DNA from: Enterococcus saccharolyticus subsp. saccharolyticus
GTDB taxonomy: Bacteria; Bacillota; Bacilli; Lactobacillales; Enterococcaceae
DNA length: 64,000 bases
Assembly: GCF_029023825.1 (NCBI RefSeq)
Contig: NZ_CP118957.1
Coordinates: 2,528,501-2,592,500, forward strand
Reading direction: 5' to 3'
Shown here: positions 27,076 through 35,120 of the stretch, piece by piece
Layout: each line of letters opens with the position of its first letter
Numbering within the stretch: position 1 is the stretch's first letter
The notes under the pieces: generated by a model
Told to the model about the DNA's origin: nothing
Database searches by the model: none
What the model saw: the letters and a program-made list of their open reading frames with translations, nothing else
Position numbers and translations under genes: made by a program

Positions 27076-28122
27076 TTATTTTTGAGAAATACTCGCAAAT
27101 TTTTGCAATACGTCCATTTGTTTTTCTTCAGAATCCTTCCATTCAACATCAATTTGTTTGATTTCATCTAATGCTGCGCGATCTTTGACAGCAATGTTGC
27201 TATTTCCTGGCAATAAATACGCATCGGCTACTAATTCTTGTCCCTCATCTGATAACAAGAAATCAACAAAGGCTTGTGACGCTGCAAGTTCTTTTGCAGA
27301 CTTCGTAATCCCTACTGCACGAGGACTCACAACGGTACCACTTTCAGGATAAACAATATCCACCGGTTCGCCATCTGCCTTAGCTTTATACGCCATATAA
27401 TCTACACCTGAAATAGTGGCATTTTTTTCACCAGTAATCACAGCATCTAACGCACTCTTATTCGCTCCCATAATTTGCATCCCATTATCAAACCAAGAAG
27501 TAATCGTCTCCCAACCTTGATCTGTCGTTGTATAACCATATAAGAAATCTAAAGCTGAACCTGACAATGTTGGATCAGGCATGTTAAACCTCTCTTGCCA
27601 AGACGCATCCGCTAAATCCGACCAATCTTTAGGAATATCTGTGACATTTTTGGTGTTATAAGTGATGCCTAAAGCAGACGCACTATAGCCAAAATAAAAA
27701 TCATCGGCATCTGTCCACTCAACCGTTAAATGTTCTTTACCAAGTGCATCTGGATATGCTTGTAGTTCGCCTGCTTGTTTTAAACTATCCATTGAGCTTA
27801 ACGAAGCTAAAACGACTACATCTGCAATTGGTTTGCCTTTTTCAGCTTCTAATTTCGCTAAAATTTTGCCAGTCGTTCCTTGGAATAGATTGACTTTTAC
27901 ACCTGTTTTTTCTTCAAACGCGACTTTCATTTTTTCCGATAATCCATCTGGACCAGCAGAATAGACCGTAATTTCTTTTCCTTCAATCGTTGCTTCTTCG
28001 GCACTCATTGTTTCACTTGCTTTAGTTGTGCTGTCTACACTCTTTTCAGTCGCATTGCTATTGCCACAACCAGCTAAAGCAACCATTCCTACTAATAATA
28101 CGCCTAATTTCGTCATTTTCAT
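27076..28122 (-). CDS. ABC transporter substrate-binding lipoprotein (Fe3+/phosphonate-type)
   Basis: A 348-residue lipoprotein. The signal ends in the lipobox VALAGC, with a Ser/Thr/Glu-rich linker to about residue 45. The mature domain starts EITVYSAGPDGLSEKMKVAFEEKTG, as in the FbpA/2-AEP binding family, and contains GTTGKILAKLEAEKG and GITYNTKNV. GGAGG lies 9 bp upstream of the ATG. The tyrosines that clamp iron in FbpA cannot be assigned with certainty, so iron, thiamine-like or phosphonate substrates all remain possible. Confidence 0.85.
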   Translation of the reverse strand: MKMTKLGVLLVGMVALAGCGNSNATEKSVDSTTKASETMSAEEATIEGKEITVYSAGPDGLSEKMKVAFEEKTGVKVNLFQGTTGKILAKLEAEKGKPIADVVVLASLSSMDSLKQAGELQAYPDALGKEHLTVEWTDADDFYFGYSASALGITYNTKNVTDIPKDWSDLADASWQERFNMPDPTLSGSALDFLYGYTTTDQGWETITSWFDNGMQIMGANKSALDAVITGEKNATISGVDYMAYKAKADGEPVDIVYPESGTVVSPRAVGITKSAKELAASQAFVDFLLSDEGQELVADAYLLPGNSNIAVKDRAALDEIKQIDVEWKDSEEKQMDVLQKFASISQK

Positions 28123-28127
28123 TTTTA

Positions 28128-29078
28128 TTATCCTCCGATTTTAATTAAATGTTTTTCTTCAAAATACACATCACAAAAAGTATCTGTAGCATACGATTCT
28201 TCTGAATAAAATAACCATGGGTAGCCGTCTACAACACCATGAATAATGTAATGTTGCCCAGTAAATTGACTGCGTAAAACCCGCATTGTACGTTTTAAGG
28301 TATTTTCTCTAGATACGCGTTGGATAAATTCTGGACGAACGAGCACATCTGCTTCGATATGATTGATTTTGCCAATAAAATGCGCCACATAATGATTGGC
28401 TGGTGTTTCATAAATTTGCTTCGGTGAACCAGTTTGGCTCACTTGGCCTTTTTCCATCACAATAATTTCGTCTGACATCGACATCGCTTCGTGCTGATCA
28501 TGCGTGACGAAAACGGCTTGGCTTTCTGTTTGATTGATTAATTGCACAATATCAATTTGCATTTTTTCACGTAAAACAGCATCAAGTGCTGATAAAGCTT
28601 CATCAAATAAGATTACTTTCGGTCTAGGCGCCAAGGCACGTGCTAATGAAACACGTTGCTGTTGCCCACCTGATAGTTCGCTTGGTTTTCTTTTAGCAAA
28701 ATCTTCTAAATTTACCATACGTAACGCGGTCATCACTTGGTCGTGCTTTTCTTGTTTGCTTCCAGATAAACTATAGGCTACATTTTCAAAAACAGTCATA
28801 TGTGGCCATAAAGCAAAATCTTGAAATACCATGGCTAAATCACGTTGATTGGGACGAACATTTATTTTTTCTATCTTTGAAAAAACTGTTTGTTGGTTAA
28901 AAATGATTTCTCCTTCATCTGGTTCCACCAGTCCGGATAATAATTTTAATAACGTTGTCTTACCACAACCCGATTCACCTAAAATCGTCGTGAATTTTTG
29001 CGTCAAATTTAGAGTAATATTCGTTAAAACAACTTTATTGTCGTAATTTTTTTGAATTCCTTTTAATTGAATCGTCAT
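28128..29078 (-). CDS. ABC transporter ATP-binding protein (FbpC/PotA-like)
   Basis: A 316-residue ATPase and the first gene of the operon. Walker A is LGESGCGKTTLLK, the Q-loop lies in MVFQDFALWPHM, the signature is ELSGGQQQRVSLARAL, Walker B is KVILFDEALSALD, and the H-loop is VFVTHDQHEAM. A C-terminal TOBE-like part of about 90 residues follows. Together with the next two genes it forms a complete importer. The divergent LysR gene and the palindrome between them suggest local control. Confidence 0.9.
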   Translation of the reverse strand: MTIQLKGIQKNYDNKVVLTNITLNLTQKFTTILGESGCGKTTLLKLLSGLVEPDEGEIIFNQQTVFSKIEKINVRPNQRDLAMVFQDFALWPHMTVFENVAYSLSGSKQEKHDQVMTALRMVNLEDFAKRKPSELSGGQQQRVSLARALAPRPKVILFDEALSALDAVLREKMQIDIVQLINQTESQAVFVTHDQHEAMSMSDEIIVMEKGQVSQTGSPKQIYETPANHYVAHFIGKINHIEADVLVRPEFIQRVSRENTLKRTMRVLRSQFTGQHYIIHGVVDGYPWLFYSEESYATDTFCDVYFEEKHLIKIGG

Positions 29079-29118
29079 GTGTTACTCATTCCCCCTCGTA
29101 ATCATCATACTGGTTGAA

Positions 29119-29159
29119 TTTTGATTTAACGTTAACGAATTGTTAACATTAAATCAAAA
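29119..29159. promoter_or_regulatory. Large palindrome between ABC operon and lysR gene (probable operator)
   Basis: TTTTGATTTAACGTTAAC and its inverted copy with one mismatch flank a 5-bp centre in the divergent intergenic region. Each arm holds a GTTAAC sub-palindrome. The position between the two promoters suggests a binding site for the LysR-type protein. Confidence 0.75.
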
Positions 29160-29217
29160 TAACTACGATAAACTAGAAGAAACAATCAATTATTCGAATT
29201 TTTGAAAGGAAGTTTCT

Positions 29218-30144
29218 ATGAATTACTTTAAATTACAAGTTTTCTGCAAGTTATGTGAACGCAAAAAAGGCGCAATTGTCGCTAAAGAACTCGACATTAC
29301 CCCTTCTACAGTTTCTTTTCATATTCAATCTTTGGAAAATGAATTAGGTCTTCAACTATTTTATCGAAAATCTGGGCATTTCATCTTAACCAAACAAGGA
29401 GAAGTTGTGCATCGCTATGCCCAACGCATTATCCATTTGCAAGAAGAATTGATGTATTTTGCCCAAACAAGCCAACAAGGAACTCGTGGCATGTTCCGTT
29501 TGGGTGTGAGTGGTTTAGCGAATCAGATTTTTTTACCTGAAATTATTCATCAATTTTCGACAGCATACCCACAAATCCGTTTATCCGTTGTATCCGATAC
29601 TTCACCTGAAATCGAAAAACTAATTGCCAGCTTTCAATTAGATTATGGTATTTTGATTGGTTCTCCTAAAAAACATCCGGATTTAATTTACGAAAAATTA
29701 GGAACCGATCAATTAAAATTAGTGTTTGGTACTCAGCATGTCTTCGCCCAAAAAGCCACGATTTCCAAGGCAGACATTTTAAATCAAACTATTTTATTCC
29801 ACGAAAAACAAAGTTCGAGTAAATCAGTTCTCGAACAGTGGTTGGATTATCCGATTAAAGAATTAAACGGCATTGAATTAGATTCCATTACCTCTATGAA
29901 AAAAGTATTGGAATATGGACAGACAATTGCCTTTATTTCAGAATTATTAGTGCAAGATGAACTCGCTAATAACAAATTAGCTACACGAAATCTGCCAGAA
30001 ATCGGCTTAACACGCACTATTTATTTGGTGAAAAACAAAGCCTTCTTTGATGATGCCATCAATTTGAACTTTAAAACGTTACTTGGTGAACTCATGGCGA
30101 ACCCTCGGTTAACCCAAGGTGCAAACACATCTTTAAAACCTTGA
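29218..30144 (+). CDS. LysR-family transcriptional regulator
   Basis: A 308-residue LysR-type regulator. The winged helix occupies residues 1-60 (VAKELDITPSTVSFHIQSLENELGLQLFYR), and the rest is the two-lobed effector domain starting near FRLGVSGLANQIFLP. GAAAGGAAG precedes the ATG. It is transcribed away from the ABC transporter operon across the palindrome at 29119-29159, the usual plan for a LysR protein controlling its neighbour. The inducer is unknown. Confidence 0.9.
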   Translation: MNYFKLQVFCKLCERKKGAIVAKELDITPSTVSFHIQSLENELGLQLFYRKSGHFILTKQGEVVHRYAQRIIHLQEELMYFAQTSQQGTRGMFRLGVSGLANQIFLPEIIHQFSTAYPQIRLSVVSDTSPEIEKLIASFQLDYGILIGSPKKHPDLIYEKLGTDQLKLVFGTQHVFAQKATISKADILNQTILFHEKQSSSKSVLEQWLDYPIKELNGIELDSITSMKKVLEYGQTIAFISELLVQDELANNKLATRNLPEIGLTRTIYLVKNKAFFDDAINLNFKTLLGELMANPRLTQGANTSLKP

Positions 30145-30159
30145 TATAAAAGCAAAAAA

Positions 30160-30193
30160 ACACTCCCTAGGTAATTCCCTACCTAGGGAGTGT
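30160..30193. terminator. Bidirectional terminator after lysR gene
   Basis: ACACTCCCTAGGTA pairs with TACCTAGGGAGTGT, with an A-run before and weaker T-run after. It lies between the convergent lysR and DUF3592-like genes. Confidence 0.8.
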
Positions 30194-30198
30194 CTTGG

Positions 30199-30747
30199 TT
30201 ATACCTCGTAAACATTACTCATACTACCTTCCACATCTACCACATAATTTTTAATGTTTTCACGTTCATGATAGACACTTACTTGACCATTTAGATACGG
30301 ACGTGGATCATAACGCAAAGTCCGACTTTTAAAAAGGTAGGTATCGCCCTTTTGATCCGTATAAGAACAATTTAAGAGCATTTGATATTGATGATTAACC
30401 TGAATGGCTGAATAACCAATCTCTAAATTCTGACAAACAATCATTTGCCCCTTTTGTTTTAGTTCTTCCATTCGTTTCTTTTTACGTCTTTGTAACATAA
30501 AAATAACCGCACCAATTAGGACTAAAATAGTAGCTGGTGTCCCAAAAGCAAAAAGAAAAATGTGACGAAACATTCGTAGATTTTCAACCGTGTAAGGCTG
30601 TCGCACACCATTAACCGTAAAATTAAAATTCTCTGGACCAAAGGAAACAACTTGCATAATAAACGCTGGAATGAAAAACGCCAGCCCCATTCCGATTAAC
30701 AAATACCCGACCCAACTATAATTAACATAGATACTTTTCTTTTTCAT
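30199..30747 (-). CDS. Membrane protein with DUF3592-like domain
   Basis: A 182-residue protein with two membrane segments, about residues 13-35 (GYLLIGMGLAFFIPAFIM) and 67-90 (IFLFAFGTPATILVLIGAVI), and a C-terminal domain on one side of the membrane with YTDQKGDTYLFKSRTLRYDP and VSVYHERENIKNYVV, which resembles DUF3592. No function is known for this type. The ATG at 30747 sits 8 bp after AAAGGAG; a GTG directly before it at 30750 is an alternative. Alone, convergent with lysR. Confidence 0.7.
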   Translation of the reverse strand: MKKKSIYVNYSWVGYLLIGMGLAFFIPAFIMQVVSFGPENFNFTVNGVRQPYTVENLRMFRHIFLFAFGTPATILVLIGAVIFMLQRRKKKRMEELKQKGQMIVCQNLEIGYSAIQVNHQYQMLLNCSYTDQKGDTYLFKSRTLRYDPRPYLNGQVSVYHERENIKNYVVDVEGSMSNVYEV

Positions 30748-30817
30748 CACACCCGCTCCTTTATGAATTTGTTCATGCTATGATTATTGTACCTTAGATT
30801 GCTGCATAGTGCTGAAA

Positions 30818-31690
30818 TTATCCTTTTTGCAATATCATCATTAATTGTCGCAACAAATCCTCTTCTTGTCCTTGATAAAATGTTGCTAAATCAATCATTG
30901 CCATTTCACCATATCTTGCTTGATAGAGCGCAACTTTATGAAAGTCCATCGTGTTGTCCCCACGAACCACTTGATTGAGACGATTTAAAAAATAATACCC
31001 CACAATTTGAGCGGTATCTTGCCACGAATAGTTATACTTTTTAGAGGTTTTGAAATCAACCAATAGTCCGTCGATGATGATATCTCCATCTGCACCATTG
31101 ACTAGTTCTGAACCTAGTCCAAACGAAGGATTGTACTTCACATCAGTCGTTGTCTCTACATGAGATAAAAACGCGCTTTCTGCCACAGTTTGCAAGTCGC
31201 GCAATTCTTTTAACAAACGTGCATGCGGAGGTTTGACGACTTCTTCCACATCCTCCGAGAAACGACCAGAACGATACATTGCTTCCAATTTTGCTAATAA
31301 AAAACAATCTTCATAAATGGGCAAATACTCACGTTGATAGGCGTCGATATTTTTTAATGCCTGTCTTACACGCGCTTCAATCCGACGTGCTGACGGAACA
31401 TGCGCACACCAACACGTATAACCGAATACTGCAACCAACTGTTCACTCTTAAAGAAAATACCTGTTTTCTTAGCAGTCTCTAATCGTAAAAAATAATCAA
31501 AGGCTGTGCCCACTAAGCTTGCTTCAGCAGCACTATGCAATCCATAAGGGACCAATAACTCATAGTCTTTGGAAAAAGCTTTTTTCCACTTAACCGTATA
31601 AAAATCGCCAGCTCGTGGACTAAGTGCGCGTAACAAAGCTTGTAATTGCTGATCCACAGGTCTTTTGGAATGTAAACGTGCAGTCAATGA
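30818..31690 (-). CDS. Hypothetical protein with PD-(D/E)XK nuclease-like motif
   Basis: A 290-residue protein I do not recognise by name. Near residue 215 it reads GADGDIIIDGLLVDFKTSKK, which fits the D-x(n)-(D/E)-x-K core of PD-(D/E)XK nucleases (Asp in ADGDI, then D-F-K). The region after it, YSWQDTAQIVGYYFLNRL, could supply the glutamine helix seen in RecB-like and Cas4-like enzymes. No helicase or partner gene lies next to it. The ATG at 31690 follows AAAGGAG 8 bp upstream; 14 extra codons upstream are not supported. It is a single gene between terminators. Confidence 0.6.
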   Translation of the reverse strand, partial: SLTARLHSKRPVDQQLQALLRALSPRAGDFYTVKWKKAFSKDYELLVPYGLHSAAEASLVGTAFDYFLRLETAKKTGIFFKSEQLVAVFGYTCWCAHVPSARRIEARVRQALKNIDAYQREYLPIYEDCFLLAKLEAMYRSGRFSEDVEEVVKPPHARLLKELRDLQTVAESAFLSHVETTTDVKYNPSFGLGSELVNGADGDIIIDGLLVDFKTSKKYNYSWQDTAQIVGYYFLNRLNQVVRGDNTMDFHKVALYQARYGEMAMIDLATFYQGQEEDLLRQLMMILQKG

Positions 31691-31723
31691 CATTTTTTTC
31701 ACTCCTTTACTTTTATTATACAA

Positions 31724-31754
31724 AGAAAGCATCTCCTAAGCGAAGATGCTTTCT
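31724..31754 (-). terminator. Terminator of the rarD gene
   Basis: AGAAAGCATCT pairs with AGATGCTTTCT, directly after the rarD stop on the minus strand; the T-run is short. Confidence 0.6.
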
Positions 31755-31757
31755 CTC

Positions 31758-32648
31758 TTATTGAATTAATTTTTTCGTTTTCATTGCCGAACGCGTCGTT
31801 CCATAAGTGAACACAACTATTCCTAACCAGATGAAACCAAACGCTGTAAATTGCGCCAAAGAATACGTCTCATGAAACAAGAAAACAGCAAATAACAACA
31901 TCATCGTTGGATTAACATACTGAATAAAACCTAGCGTAATATACGATGTACGCTTCGCTGCTTCGGCGAACAGTAACAATGGAATCGCTGTTACAACACC
32001 CGCACCCATTAATAAAATGTTGGTGTGTAATGGATAGTGCATAAAACCAGCTGGTGAAGCCAATAAAATATACAGTAATGAAAAGGGAAGCATCACAAAT
32101 GTTTCCACCGTTAATCCCGTCATCGAACTAATAGGAATCCGTTTTTTAATTAGACCATAAATACTGAACGAAAATGCCAAAATCAGCGAAGAATACGGAA
32201 TATTTCCGGTTTGAATTGAAAGCAAAACAACACCGATAACGACGAATCCACAAGCAATTTGACCACTACGACTCAAGCGTTCTTTCAACACAAGTGTCGC
32301 TAACAATACATTGACTAGCGGATTAATATAATAACCTAAACTTACTTCCATCACATGCCCTGCACTGACAGTGAAAATAAAGGTAAACCAATTAATTGAA
32401 ATTAACAATGCCGCTACAGCCATCAATGCCAGATAGTTCTTGTGTTCCCATAAACGCTTTAATTCTTTGGTAAATTGTGGCCAATTTCCACTTAGAACTA
32501 AAAAGATGATCATAAACACAAAGGACCAAATAATACGATAGCACATGGTTTCAAGTGGCGAGACTCCGGTGATTAATTTCCAATACAACGTGATTAATCC
32601 CCATAGAATATAGGCACTCAGTCCATAAATAATTCCTTTATTTTTCAT
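31758..32648 (-). CDS. rarD: EamA-family transporter RarD-like
   Basis: A 296-residue membrane protein with about ten hydrophobic segments. It begins MKNKGIIYGLSAYILWGLITLYWK, has FTVSAGHVMEVSLGYYINPL near residue 95 and ends in FGFIWLGIVVFTYG, the pattern of RarD in the EamA drug/metabolite transporter superfamily. RarD is linked to chloramphenicol sensitivity in some bacteria, but the real substrate is unknown. Not in an operon. Confidence 0.85.
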   Translation of the reverse strand: MKNKGIIYGLSAYILWGLITLYWKLITGVSPLETMCYRIIWSFVFMIIFLVLSGNWPQFTKELKRLWEHKNYLALMAVAALLISINWFTFIFTVSAGHVMEVSLGYYINPLVNVLLATLVLKERLSRSGQIACGFVVIGVVLLSIQTGNIPYSSLILAFSFSIYGLIKKRIPISSMTGLTVETFVMLPFSLLYILLASPAGFMHYPLHTNILLMGAGVVTAIPLLLFAEAAKRTSYITLGFIQYVNPTMMLLFAVFLFHETYSLAQFTAFGFIWLGIVVFTYGTTRSAMKTKKLIQ

Positions 32649-32754
32649 TTTGCTTTCTTACTTTTCAAAAATCTGAAAAGCAACTCCTCCTTATTAAATT
32701 ACATCTATTATAACGGAAAACTTATTTTTTCATAGTATTTCCTGAAAAAAAGTG

Positions 32755-32785
32755 AAAACCACTTCTCATTACTGAAAAGTGGTTC
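32755..32785 (-). terminator. Terminator of the dus gene
   Basis: GAAAACCACTT pairs with AAGTGGTTC; T-rich sequence follows on the minus strand (TTTTTTTC). Confidence 0.65.
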
Positions 32786-32793
32786 TGCCTAAA

Positions 32794-33750
32794 TTATACT
32801 TGAAATTCATCTAAAATCGCACGAACTTCCGCAGTCGATTTAGTATTCATCAAACGCACGCGTAAATCACTTGCACCTGGGAAACCTTTGACATAAATTT
32901 TAAAGAAACGATGCAAACCAATAATTGAACGAGGAACCATTTCTGCGTATTGGTCTTGTAAATCCAGTTGCAAACGCAATAGCCCTAATAATTCTTGCGA
33001 AGAATGGTCTTTGGGTTCTTTTTCAAACGCATATGGATTTTTGAAAATACCGCGACCAATCATAATACCATCTACCCCATATTGCTCGGCTAATTCCAAA
33101 CCTTTTTGACGGTCAGGAATATCGCCATTAATTGTAATTGTTGTTTGTGGTGCGATACGATCGCGTAGGGCGACAATTTGAGGAATCATCTCCCAATGTG
33201 CATCCACTTTACTCATTTCTTTACGTGTCCGCAAATGAACAGACAAATTCGCAATATCTTGTTGCAATAAATGAGTCATCCATCCTTCTAATTCATCGGT
33301 TTCTGTAAAACCAATTCGTGTTTTCACACTCACTGGTAGACCGCCCGCCTTCGCCGCTTCGATTAATTCTGCTGCGACTTCTGGTCGACGAATCAGGCCA
33401 CTTCCCTTGCCACGGTCTGCGACATTTGGTACCGGACAGCCCATATTAATATCTATACCTTTAAAGCCCATTTCTGCCATGCCAATACTCATTTGACGGA
33501 AAAACTCAGGTTTATCTCCCCAAATATGAGCGACCATCGGCTGTTCATCCTCAGTAAAAACTAAACGTCCACGTACACTTTGAATACCATCTGGATGACA
33601 ATAACTATCTGAATTCGTAAATTCCGTAAAAAAGACATCTGGTGCACCGGCTTCTTTTACCACATGTCGAAAAACCACATCTGTCACATCTTCCATTGGT
33701 GCCAAAACAAAAAATGGTTTGGGTAATTCTGCCCAAAAATTATTACTCAT
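32794..33750 (-). CDS. dus: tRNA-dihydrouridine synthase
   Basis: A 318-residue flavoenzyme of the Dus family. [15 protein letters not shown] near residue 15 starts the TIM barrel, [11 protein letters not shown] holds the catalytic cysteine (MGCP), SVKTRIGF the FMN-binding lysine and arginine, and [10 protein letters not shown] plus [12 protein letters not shown] the phosphate site. It reduces uridine to dihydrouridine in the tRNA D-loop. The start at 33750 has GGAAGGAAG 8 bp upstream; a longer reading to 33777 is not supported. Which Dus subgroup it belongs to is not certain. Confidence 0.88.
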   Translation of the reverse strand: MSNNFWAELPKPFFVLAPMEDVTDVVFRHVVKEAGAPDVFFTEFTNSDSYCHPDGIQSVRGRLVFTEDEQPMVAHIWGDKPEFFRQMSIGMAEMGFKGIDINMGCPVPNVADRGKGSGLIRRPEVAAELIEAAKAGGLPVSVKTRIGFTETDELEGWMTHLLQQDIANLSVHLRTRKEMSKVDAHWEMIPQIVALRDRIAPQTTITINGDIPDRQKGLELAEQYGVDGIMIGRGIFKNPYAFEKEPKDHSSQELLGLLRLQLDLQDQYAEMVPRSIIGLHRFFKIYVKGFPGASDLRVRLMNTKSTAEVRAILDEFQV

Positions 33751-34017
33751 TATATATACTTCCTTCCATCTCCCCATTTGTGGGTTCTCCTGACTGAAAA
33801 CATGGTTATTATACTAGGAATGGAAACGAGATGCAAAGGCGAGGATTATCTAGTTTGTTTTATAATATCTATTTATAAAATATCCCCAAAATAAAGTAAA
33901 CGTTTACTTTTTTCGAAAATATGTCATACTAGCTTTATAAATAACAAAGGTTGGTGAATCCCAATGACAAATTAATTTTGTTGACCCGTTGCTTTCGTTC
34001 AATGAATGGAGAATATT

Positions 34018-35067
34018 ATGCAACAAAATAAACAACGACAAAAACTTTTTAAACAACTAGATGATATCTATCAAAAAACCAATTATAACGGTGCGTATGG
34101 TATCGTGACGGATCAAGAAATTTTACATGTGCATGCGATGGGGTACAGTGATTTTGACAGAAAAAACCCTTTTACTACGACCACCAAAACCTGTATCGGT
34201 TCGCTTACCAAACAATTTACAGCAACCGCCCTATTGATGTTAGCAGCTGAACATAAAATTGATCTAACTGCTACACTCGCTGAATTTTATCCAACTTATG
34301 TTCATGTAAAGGATATTACCTTATTACAAATGATTCATATGTCTTCAGGAATCCCTAATTACACAGATATCATATACGATGAAAGCTTAAAAAAAGCGCG
34401 TGCCCAAGGTCTCTCTGAAGCCGAAGCACATTATCTTGCAACCAAAGAACTTGATGATAATTCTAGCACTTGGGCAGAAATCATCGACTTACTCAATGGT
34501 CAACCACTCGCTTTTCAACCAGGCGAAAAATTTTCGTATAGCAATACGAATTATGGCTTGTTGGGCGAAATAATTTCTCGGATAAGCGGTAAATCTTTTG
34601 GAGACTATTTCCAAGAAACTATTTTTACTCCTTTGCAGATGAACCATACTTCTACCACATCACTTGATAGCCAGGCTGTCAGTTACCGCTGGGTCGATGG
34701 CAAACGAAGACGTTTTGAAACAGGGTGCTTAGATTCCGCAGATGGGGGCATGGTCTCGACCGTTGCAGACATGCTGAAATGGATGCAAGCTATATTAAAC
34801 CAACAACTCTTATCCCCAACCGATTGGGATCGTACCTTCACCCTTTGGCACAATCCCTATGGTTTCGGCTGGATGGCTCTCGATGATTGGTATTACCACG
34901 GTGGCGAATACCTCGGATTTTATGCCGAAATCTTTCTTCATCGCGAAACAAAAGTCGGAAAAATCATGCTGTATAACTTAGAAGCTGAAAGTGACTTCGA
35001 TCAACTATCCATGGACGAATGCTCTGCTTGGAGAAGTGAATTGGTGCGGGTGTTGCAAACACATTAA
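34018..35067 (+). CDS. Serine hydrolase, beta-lactamase class C/penicillin-binding-like
   Basis: A 349-residue protein of the beta-lactamase-related serine hydrolase family. CIGSLTKQFTA carries the S-x-x-K nucleophile and base, and YSNTNYGLLGEIIS the Y-x-N motif; the third motif is probably in the YHGGEYLGF stretch. No signal peptide is present, so it acts in the cytoplasm, unlike a true penicillin-binding protein. GGAG 6 bp upstream supports the ATG at 34018 over 34006. The substrate (ester, D-amino-acid peptide) is unknown. Alone. Confidence 0.82.
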   Translation: MQQNKQRQKLFKQLDDIYQKTNYNGAYGIVTDQEILHVHAMGYSDFDRKNPFTTTTKTCIGSLTKQFTATALLMLAAEHKIDLTATLAEFYPTYVHVKDITLLQMIHMSSGIPNYTDIIYDESLKKARAQGLSEAEAHYLATKELDDNSSTWAEIIDLLNGQPLAFQPGEKFSYSNTNYGLLGEIISRISGKSFGDYFQETIFTPLQMNHTSTTSLDSQAVSYRWVDGKRRRFETGCLDSADGGMVSTVADMLKWMQAILNQQLLSPTDWDRTFTLWHNPYGFGWMALDDWYYHGGEYLGFYAEIFLHRETKVGKIMLYNLEAESDFDQLSMDECSAWRSELVRVLQTH

Positions 35068-35068
35068 C

Positions 35069-35118
35069 AAAATAAAGCAGGAACCAAATGAACAAACATT
35101 TGGCTCCTGCTTTATTTT
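35069..35118. terminator. Bidirectional terminator between serine hydrolase and hsdR
   Basis: AAAATAAAGCAGGA and CCAAATG pair with CATTTGG and TCCTGCTTTATTTT, with one mismatch; A-run and T-run on both sides. The genes converge here. Confidence 0.85.
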
Positions 35119-35120
35119 GA

